Origin: Rhizobium indicum
GTDB lineage: Bacteria; Pseudomonadota; Alphaproteobacteria; Rhizobiales; Rhizobiaceae
Length of the DNA stretch: 64,000 nucleotides
Assembly: GCF_005862305.2 (NCBI RefSeq)
Contig: NZ_CP054021.1
Location: 186,001 to 250,000, forward strand
Reading direction: 5' to 3'
A program made the translations under genes and the position numbers. Shown here piece by piece: positions 58,598 through 64,000 of this stretch. The first letter of the stretch is position 1. Each line of letters begins with the position of its first letter. The notes below the pieces were generated by a model, which did not search any database, was not told the origin of the DNA, and saw only the letters and a list, made by a program, of their open reading frames with translations.

Positions 58598-59494
58598 TCA
58601 ATCAGCTCGCGCGCAGGCGTCGCGAACGCAGCCGCGCAGCCAGCGATGCGCCGGATCGGCATCCATCCTGGGGTGCCAGAGCAATGACACCGTGATCTCA
58701 GGCGTCGGGACGGGGAGGGGAAAACTATGCATTCCCGCGCGCAAGGCTCCGGTGTGCCGTTCGGGCACGCTGGCGATCAGATCGCAGTTCCGGGCGAGCG
58801 CCAGTGCCGTGGAAAAGCCGCTGACGATGGTGGCGATCTGCCGTTCCAACCCGAGCGCGTTCAAGGCTTCATCGATCGGTCCCTTGTCGAGCCCGCGCCG
58901 CGAGACGTAGATGTGCTGGCCGCCGGCATAAAGGGAGGGAGTCATCTCGCGCCCACAAAGCGGATGCCCCAAGCGCACGACGCCGATGAAACGATCGCGG
59001 AACAAGGCCTGCGCCCGCACCTCCGGCCCGGTCGTCCCGCCGACGACGCCGGTTTCCAGATCGACGGTCCCATCGCGAAGCGGGGCGCTGTCCTTGTCCG
59101 GCTTCTGCACGAAGCGCAGCCGCACGCCGGGCGCTTGCCGACCGAGGCAGGCGATGAGATCAGGTCCGAAGCTCTCGGCAAAGCCTTCGCTGGTGCGCAG
59201 CGTGAACGTCCGGACCAAGCGTTGAAGGTCAAGCGCCTCGGCAGGACGCAGGATCGCCTGCGCGTCCTCGACAATCCGGCCGACCCGCTCGCGCAGTTCG
59301 AGCGCGCGCGGCGTGGGGACGAGGCCACGGCCGGCGCGCACCAGCAGCGGATCGCCCGTCGTTTCACGCAATCGCGCTAAGGCCCGGCTCATCGCCGACG
59401 GGCTGAGCCGCAGCCGTTGCGCCGCACGCGCAACGCTGCCCTCGGCAAGCAGCACATCGAGGGTGACTAGCAAGTTGAGATCAGGTGTCGACAT
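58598..59494 (-). CDS. LysR family transcriptional regulator
   Basis: A 298-residue LysR protein with an N-terminal helix-turn-helix (DLNLLVTLDVLLAEGSVARAAQRLRLSPSAMSRALARLR) of the NodD/NahR-like branch and a C-terminal effector domain. It is divergent from an MFS efflux gene with 144 bases between, the usual arrangement for control of the transporter. The ligand is unknown. Confidence 0.92.
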   Translation of the reverse strand: MSTPDLNLLVTLDVLLAEGSVARAAQRLRLSPSAMSRALARLRETTGDPLLVRAGRGLVPTPRALELRERVGRIVEDAQAILRPAEALDLQRLVRTFTLRTSEGFAESFGPDLIACLGRQAPGVRLRFVQKPDKDSAPLRDGTVDLETGVVGGTTGPEVRAQALFRDRFIGVVRLGHPLCGREMTPSLYAGGQHIYVSRRGLDKGPIDEALNALGLERQIATIVSGFSTALALARNCDLIASVPERHTGALRAGMHSFPLPVPTPEITVSLLWHPRMDADPAHRWLRGCVRDACARAD

Positions 59495-59638
59495 CCATCA
59501 GCTATAACACGGCTTCAACTTGATGTGGCGTCAAACGCATGAATAAAGTGCAAATCGTGCGCCTTCCGCCATATTAAGCAAAGGACTAGGTTTTCACCAG
59601 TTCCATTCGGGGAACTAAGAGAAAACGGAGTTCACGGG

Positions 59639-61063
59639 GTGAAATCGATCATTGCAGAGCGAAGCGAGGCCATCGCCGAACAGGCACCATCCATACGATG
59701 GGCGCTTGCCAGTCTTTCCCTCTCGATGTTGCTGCCGTCACTCGGCACCAGCATCGCCAATGTGGGCCTGCCGAGCCTGGCGCAGGCGTTCGATGCCGCC
59801 TTCCAGGATGCGCAGTGGATCGTTCTCGCCTATCTCCTTGCCATCACCACCCTGATCGTCAGCGTCGGACGGCTCGGCGACATCACCGGCCGACGTCGGC
59901 TGCTGCTCATCGGCATCCTGCTCTTCACGCTGGCCTCGATCCTCTGCGGCGTCGCGCCGACGCTATGGCTGATGATTGCCGCGCGCGCTGTGCAGGGCCT
60001 GGGTGCGGCCATCATGATGGCGCTCACCATGGCCTTTGTCGGCGAAACGGTGCCGAAGGAAAGAACCGGGAGCGCCATGGGGCTGCTCGGAACGATGTCG
60101 GCAATCGGTACCGCTCTTGGGCCCTCGCTCGGCGGCCTGCTGATCGCCGGGCTCGGCTGGCCGGCAATCTTCCTCGTCAACGTGCCGCTCGGCGTTCTGA
60201 CCTTCGTTCTCGCCTATCGCCATCTGCCCGCCGATATCAGCAAGGGGAAGACGGGTCGGAAGGGCTTCGACATCGCAGGCACTTTGCTGCTTGCGCTGAC
60301 GCTGTCGGTCTACGCGCTGGCGATGACGATCGGGCACGGCCGATTTGGCCTATTGAACATCGCTCTGCTCTCGGTCGCCGTCTTCGGCGCCGGTTTGTTC
60401 GTCTTCGCCGAGGCGAGAGCGGCATCGCCGCTGATCCAGTTGACGGTGTTCCGCAATCGCGTGCTCACCGCCAGCCTGGCGATGAACGTGCTGGTTTCGA
60501 CTGTGATGATGGCGACGCTGGTAGTCGCGCCGTTCTACCTCTCCCATGCGCTCGGGCTCAATCAAGCTCTCGTCGGCATCGTCATGTCGATCGGCCCCGT
60601 CATCTCCATCTTGAGCGGCGTCCCGGCCGGCCGTCTGGTGGACCGTCTGGACGCGCCATTCGTGGTGGTCGCAGGGCTCGTCGCCATGGCGGCAGGCTGC
60701 ATCGCCATGGCCGTGCTTCCCGGGATACCAGGCTACATCGCCGCCATTGCCATGCTGACACCCGGCTATCAGCTGTTTCAGGCGGCCAACAACACCGCCA
60801 TCATGGCGGATGTCCGCCCGGACCAGCGGGGCGTCATCTCGGGCATGCTCAACCTTTCGCGCAATCTCGGGCTGATTACCGGCGCATCAGTGATGGGCGC
60901 CGTCTTCGCGTTCTCTTCGGGAACACCCGATATCACAGCGGCGCATCCCGAGGCCATTGCCTCAGGCATGCGGATGACCTTCGCCGTTGCGGCAGCACTG
61001 GTTGTTGTCGCGCTCGCTATTGCGGTCAGGACTTACCGCCGCCGAGCGCTCGGGGAGAGTTGA
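59639..61063 (+). CDS. MFS efflux transporter (DHA2, 14-helix type)
   Basis: A 474-residue major facilitator with about 14 membrane helices (EmrB/QacA branch). The motif GRLGDITGRRRLLLIG lies between helices 2 and 3, and the antiporter motif C region reads LGTMSAIGTALGPSLGGLL. It starts with GTG. It probably exports a drug-like or natural compound, controlled by the divergent LysR protein. A short membrane peptide gene and a BKACE gene lie beyond. Confidence 0.92.
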   Translation: MKSIIAERSEAIAEQAPSIRWALASLSLSMLLPSLGTSIANVGLPSLAQAFDAAFQDAQWIVLAYLLAITTLIVSVGRLGDITGRRRLLLIGILLFTLASILCGVAPTLWLMIAARAVQGLGAAIMMALTMAFVGETVPKERTGSAMGLLGTMSAIGTALGPSLGGLLIAGLGWPAIFLVNVPLGVLTFVLAYRHLPADISKGKTGRKGFDIAGTLLLALTLSVYALAMTIGHGRFGLLNIALLSVAVFGAGLFVFAEARAASPLIQLTVFRNRVLTASLAMNVLVSTVMMATLVVAPFYLSHALGLNQALVGIVMSIGPVISILSGVPAGRLVDRLDAPFVVVAGLVAMAAGCIAMAVLPGIPGYIAAIAMLTPGYQLFQAANNTAIMADVRPDQRGVISGMLNLSRNLGLITGASVMGAVFAFSSGTPDITAAHPEAIASGMRMTFAVAAALVVVALAIAVRTYRRRALGES

Positions 61064-61195
61064 GCCCGGCACTTATCGGCAGCGCGAGCGAAACCCAGAC
61101 CAAGGTCCGATCCATCCTGGACTTCGTGCCCATAGGAACTTTCCGTCGATGCAATAGGTAGCTTCGACATGCGTGGAGGTGTTCGGAGTTTTGCT

Positions 61196-61285
61196 GTGAC
61201 TAAAATGTTCGTTGCGGGGATGATACTGACGCCTCTTATCTTCTGGGGTTCTGTCGGCGTCCTGATATATTCGTACTTCTCGTGA
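61196..61285 (+). CDS. 29-residue membrane peptide (tentative)
   Basis: A GTG-start frame (VTKMFVAGMILTPLIFWGSVG...) coding one hydrophobic helix, with a CGGAG site 8 bases upstream. An in-frame ATG at 61169 would make it 38 residues. No family match is possible at this size; it may be real because the ribosome site and helix agree. Confidence 0.35.
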   Translation: MTKMFVAGMILTPLIFWGSVGVLIYSYFS

Positions 61286-61412
61286 GGGCTGTCCGGCGAA
61301 ACATCGACTTCGCCGAGCCCGTATTTTCGAAACATTTCCGCGCCTTGACGATACCGGCCTCGATGGCGCCGAAGAGATACCGGGCTACCGCCCGGCCGCC
61401 GACATATCGGGA

Positions 61413-62138
61413 TCAGTTCGAGTGACCACGGAAGATCGCAACGGCCGCAGTGACCAGCGCGGCATTGTCGTTGGCAATCGTCCCATCCGGGAGGTGCTTA
61501 CCATCTTCCAGGCCGATACGGGTGGAGTAGCGCCGCTCGCGCGCCAACCTGACGAAGGGCCAGACGGTGTCGTCGAAACCATGCAGAAGAATGGGCCGCT
61601 TGACCCGGCCATCCCCGAGCGCCTTGATAATGCCGTCCGCGATATCGCATGCGCGCTGCAAATCCTGTTCGTTATCGAGCTCGATGAGCACGCGAAAGAC
61701 CCGCTCATGATCATCGAGGCCGATGTAGCGCTCCGCATCGGCGACCGATGCCAGCCCGACTTCGATGCCGATACCCTTCTGCTGCAGCAACTGCATGACA
61801 CCAGGGCCATCGTCTTCCGAGAGGTTCACCGAGGCATAATCCGACAGAACGGACCAACGGCGGATGGCTTCCCGCGTTTTCTCCCGATCGCCTTCGATCC
61901 AGGCGCCCGTGGACACACCGATCAGCGTTCCCGGACAGACACGGCGGATCGCGCCGACAGTGTCGTCGACGGCGGCAAGGGCCTCCTTGCCATCGGCTCC
62001 GCGCGGATGAACGTGGAGCTCCGCAGCGCCGGCAGCGACCGAAGCCGTGGCATCACGCACCATGGCATCAATCGTCAGCGGAAGGAGCGGATGGAAATCG
62101 CTCGGCCGCGCGCCGTTGATGCAAGCTTGAACGATCAT
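61413..62138 (-). CDS. BKACE (beta-keto acid cleavage enzyme, DUF849) family protein
   Basis: A 241-residue TIM barrel of the 3-keto-5-aminohexanoate cleavage family. The metal-binding HxH is His42-His44 in AELHVHPRG, and GLEDGKHLPDG near the end is the conserved substrate loop. These enzymes split a beta-keto acid with acetyl-CoA. At 241 residues it is shorter than the typical 270-310, lacking part of the usual N-terminal extension. The substrate is unknown. Confidence 0.87.
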   Translation of the reverse strand: MIVQACINGARPSDFHPLLPLTIDAMVRDATASVAAGAAELHVHPRGADGKEALAAVDDTVGAIRRVCPGTLIGVSTGAWIEGDREKTREAIRRWSVLSDYASVNLSEDDGPGVMQLLQQKGIGIEVGLASVADAERYIGLDDHERVFRVLIELDNEQDLQRACDIADGIIKALGDGRVKRPILLHGFDDTVWPFVRLARERRYSTRIGLEDGKHLPDGTIANDNAALVTAAVAIFRGHSN

Positions 62139-62632
62139 AAAGGAGCCTCGCGCTTGTTGGGCCGCTTAAGACGCCGGGTATACCAAATTGGAAACCTGAA
62201 GACTTAGGGGCGCTGCTGACAAAGTCATTTCCCTTGCCGTTACAGCCCCAATAATATCAAAACAGTCGAGATAGGCGACTGCTGCTCTCGTGCAGGGTCA
62301 AGCTGTGCGGACGCCGACTAGAGGACGGCCACGTGATCTCGTGGCAGCGACGTGACGTCAATCTGCCGCCCGACCCCATTCTTAAGTTAATGGCGGTCGC
62401 GTCCTGTTGCTGCCTGTACATCATCTCATCGTCGACGCAAAGGAGGAGGGTGAAACTCATCTGTTGCCCTCAGGGAAGGCCAACCTTCCTGAGGTACAAA
62501 ACCGCAACTTTCGGAAAACGACGGATGGCGGAAGGGTCGCGAACTCTACGACATCGAAATTCTTAGCTCAGCTCACGGCAGGCAGCGGCGAACAGTCGTT
62601 GACCCGGCCATCGAACCCATCACCGGCTGATC
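62139..62632. other. intergenic region without recognised content
   Basis: About 490 bases between the BKACE start and the HNH remnant. Short open frames exist on both strands, but none shows a family pattern. The first part presumably holds the BKACE promoter. Confidence 0.4.
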
Positions 62633-62943
62633 ATGACCTGCCACATTCAGAACCGCATCAAGATACGCGAGAAACAGGGCGGCCGCTGCTGCTACTGCCT
62701 CCAGCCTATGGTTCTGAGTGACAAACCGCCACATAAGCAGCCGCGGAATGCCGAAACCCTTGAGCACCCGGGTGCCGCTCTGATGGCGGCCGCAACAATC
62801 GAGACAACATCGCTTTGGCGTGCAAGCGTTGCAACGAAGAGCGCCGCGGCATGGACTGGCTCCTGTACACGAGCTACCGCCGCGGAGAGATTTGGGAACT
62901 AATCGAATGCGCGCCGCCCTGTGCGCATCGGCGTGGGTCGTAG
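62633..62943 (+). pseudogene. HNH endonuclease, frameshifted
   Basis: The first half reads KIREKQGGRCCYCLQPMV and ends near ETLEH, the start of an HNH domain with its CxxC pair. About 15 bases later (near 62761-62785) the match continues in another frame as SDGGRNNRDNIALACKRCNEERRG, with the second CxxC and the HNH Asn, then YTSYRRGEIWELIE. A single-base-type frameshift therefore splits one gene. It is either a decayed gene or a sequence error. Confidence 0.65.
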
Positions 62944-63120
62944 ACCTGCGCTAGCCAGCTGCCGAGCCGCATCGACGGCGGGACCAACACCATAGGCCGG
63001 CGCGATCACCATCCGCGACCACACCAGCGGCACGCAGGCCGGTGTTTTCTGGGATGCTCGCACCGTTCATCGGAGGTTAATGCTTATTAACCCAGAATCG
63101 CAGCCTGAAAGGATGCGCCG

Positions 63121-63435
63121 ATGAAGATGCTCTTTACCTCACTTGCAGCCATGATCTTGTCTGCATCTTTCGCCCTGCCGCTGAACGCCGCGCCGATCGT
63201 CGTGCCGAACGCAGTACATATGCATACCTCCGACGTCGAGCAGGTCAAACACCGTCGCCACGGTAATGGACATGCGTATGGCCACCGGAAGAAACACCGG
63301 TACGCTTACCGCGACTGTCGGTATTACGGCTCGTGCTATCGTCCGCGGTATTACGGCAGTCGCGACTATTACGGCTATCGCGACCGTTACCCCTATCGTC
63401 GTCGGTCAGGTGTGACCGTGTATTTCGATTTTTAG
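63121..63435 (+). CDS. small exported Tyr/Arg/His-rich protein
   Basis: A 104-residue protein with a signal peptide (1-23, ending LNAAP). The mature part is highly basic and Tyr-rich, with repeated YYGS and YYGY units (about 68-92) and HRRHGNGHAYGHRKKHRY before them. It ends in GVTVYFDF, like other small rhizobial envelope proteins of unknown role. An ATG with a reasonable AAGGAT site precedes it. Confidence 0.72.
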   Translation: MKMLFTSLAAMILSASFALPLNAAPIVVPNAVHMHTSDVEQVKHRRHGNGHAYGHRKKHRYAYRDCRYYGSCYRPRYYGSRDYYGYRDRYPYRRRSGVTVYFDF

Positions 63436-63583
63436 CCGGCAGCGCCACTGAAACCAACCTTGGTGCTCAACAAATGCGCCGCCAGCCTCACCAGCTGGCG
63501 GTTTTCATACCAGAAGCGGGTTTATGACAAGCGTGCAATTCTCGCGCGGAAAGCGGAAATTGTGCAATAAAATCAATATAAGA

Positions 63584-63673
63584 TGGCGGAAGAGGTGGGA
63601 TTCGAACCCACGGTACGGTTTCCCGCACGCCGGTTTTCAAGACCGGTTCCTTAAACCACTCGGACACTCTTCC
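63584..63673 (-). tRNA. tRNA-Ser (UGA)
   Basis: A 90-base gene on the minus strand with 5' GGAAGAG paired to CTCTTCC, encoded 3' CCA, a long variable arm (typical of Ser), the T loop GTTCGAATC and the anticodon loop CTTGAAA, giving anticodon UGA. It reads serine codons UCA and others by wobble. Confidence 0.95.
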
Positions 63674-63750
63674 ATCTGATTGAAAAGGTTGAGACATCAA
63701 CATGCTGTTGATTTCTACGAACCGGTCATTGCTACCGATTTGCGACCCAA

Positions 63751-63916
63751 TCACTCGATGGCTGGCTTTTTAGCAGCTTTGGTAGCAGCGTCAACGTGCT
63801 CTGCAGCATTTGCCAGCATCTTCGCCACGACGTGCGACTAGCTCGAGAGAGCCGACCTTCAGCTGTTCTTCAGCCTGCGCGAGCCGGTAGAGGTTCCGGC
63901 GCAAGGACGCTGGAGG
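63751..63916 (-). pseudogene. possible frameshifted small protein gene
   Basis: One frame reads SLRRNLYRLAQAEEQLKVGS then ELVAR, and the next frame continues VAKMLANAAEHVDAATKAAK and ends KPAIE. Together they look like one helical protein of about 55 residues interrupted by a one-base shift near 63830. It overlaps the end of the GGDEF gene. It could be chance, but both halves have coding character. Confidence 0.35.
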
Positions 63917-64000
63917 TCAACCCGACGCTGCTGAACAACTCAACCCTGTTGCGACCCTTGTTTTTGGCAATGTAGAGCGCCTGATCTGCACGCTTCTGGA
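63870..64000 (-). CDS. diguanylate cyclase (GGDEF) C-terminal end, partial
   Basis: The last 42 codons of a gene that continues beyond the window. ADQALYIAKNKGRNRVE is the C-terminal signature of GGDEF diguanylate cyclases, followed by a short tail ending PARAG. The GGDEF motif itself lies outside the window. Confidence 0.82.
   Translation of the reverse strand, partial: QKRADQALYIAKNKGRNRVELFSSVGLTSSVLAPEPLPARAG

Overview
The window looks like chromosome of a fast-growing Rhizobium (R. leguminosarum / R. etli type). The evidence is high GC with strong GC third positions, typical alphaproteobacterial gene sets (SPOR-fused D,D-carboxypeptidase, BTLCP cysteine protease, DUF2336, DUF1489, PAS_5, EcfG-type promoters) and intergenic palindromes resembling the RIME elements of Rhizobium. 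Species assignment is inference; no rRNA or nod/nif marker is present.

Layout. 0-21 kb is mostly housekeeping: a VOC protein, L-serine ammonia-lyase, a SPOR D,D-carboxypeptidase, BTLCP protease, prolyl iminopeptidase, a tandem PilZ protein, a PAS_5 protein, a candidate sRNA with a strong terminator, rhomboid protease, CBS protein, patatin, hisI, folE, a NifU-like scaffold, yidD, thrS, a nitroreductase/flavin reductase pair and a DUF2336 protein. 21.2-22.2 kb is a small lower-GC island with two orphan immunity-type genes (Imm26-like, Imm53-like). 22-33 kb carries an acetyltransferase, AI-2E family transporter, phytase-like esterase, parE, a secreted hydrolase and tpiA-secG-pyrG. 33-40.5 kb has two divergent citrate-synthase homologues, one fused to a DNA-binding helix-turn-helix, then a FecR-like protein with a CHASE2 adenylate cyclase, a DEAD-box helicase and an acetyltransferase.

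40.5-47.5 kb is an accessory redox module: SDR, old-yellow-enzyme, LysR regulator, a two-component exported molybdenum hydroxylase and a small cytochrome c. A 31-bp motif occurs three times, once upstream of each minus-strand transcription unit of this module, and is a good candidate operator for the LysR protein. 47.9-54.1 kb contains a methyltransferase and the compact operon ppiD-trpD-trpC-moaC-moeA.

54.2-57.4 kb appears to be a general-stress cluster. EcfG-type promoters (GGAAC-N16/17-CGTT) precede a DUF883 gene, a 26-codon membrane peptide and a transglutaminase gene, with a weaker copy before a GlsB/YeaQ gene. Several proteins under 60 residues lie between, including an entericidin-like lipoprotein. 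57-64 kb has two transglutaminase genes, a PhnA-like protein, a LysR/MFS divergent pair, a BKACE enzyme, a frameshifted HNH endonuclease, a Tyr/Arg-rich secreted protein, tRNA-Ser(UGA) and the 3' end of a GGDEF gene.
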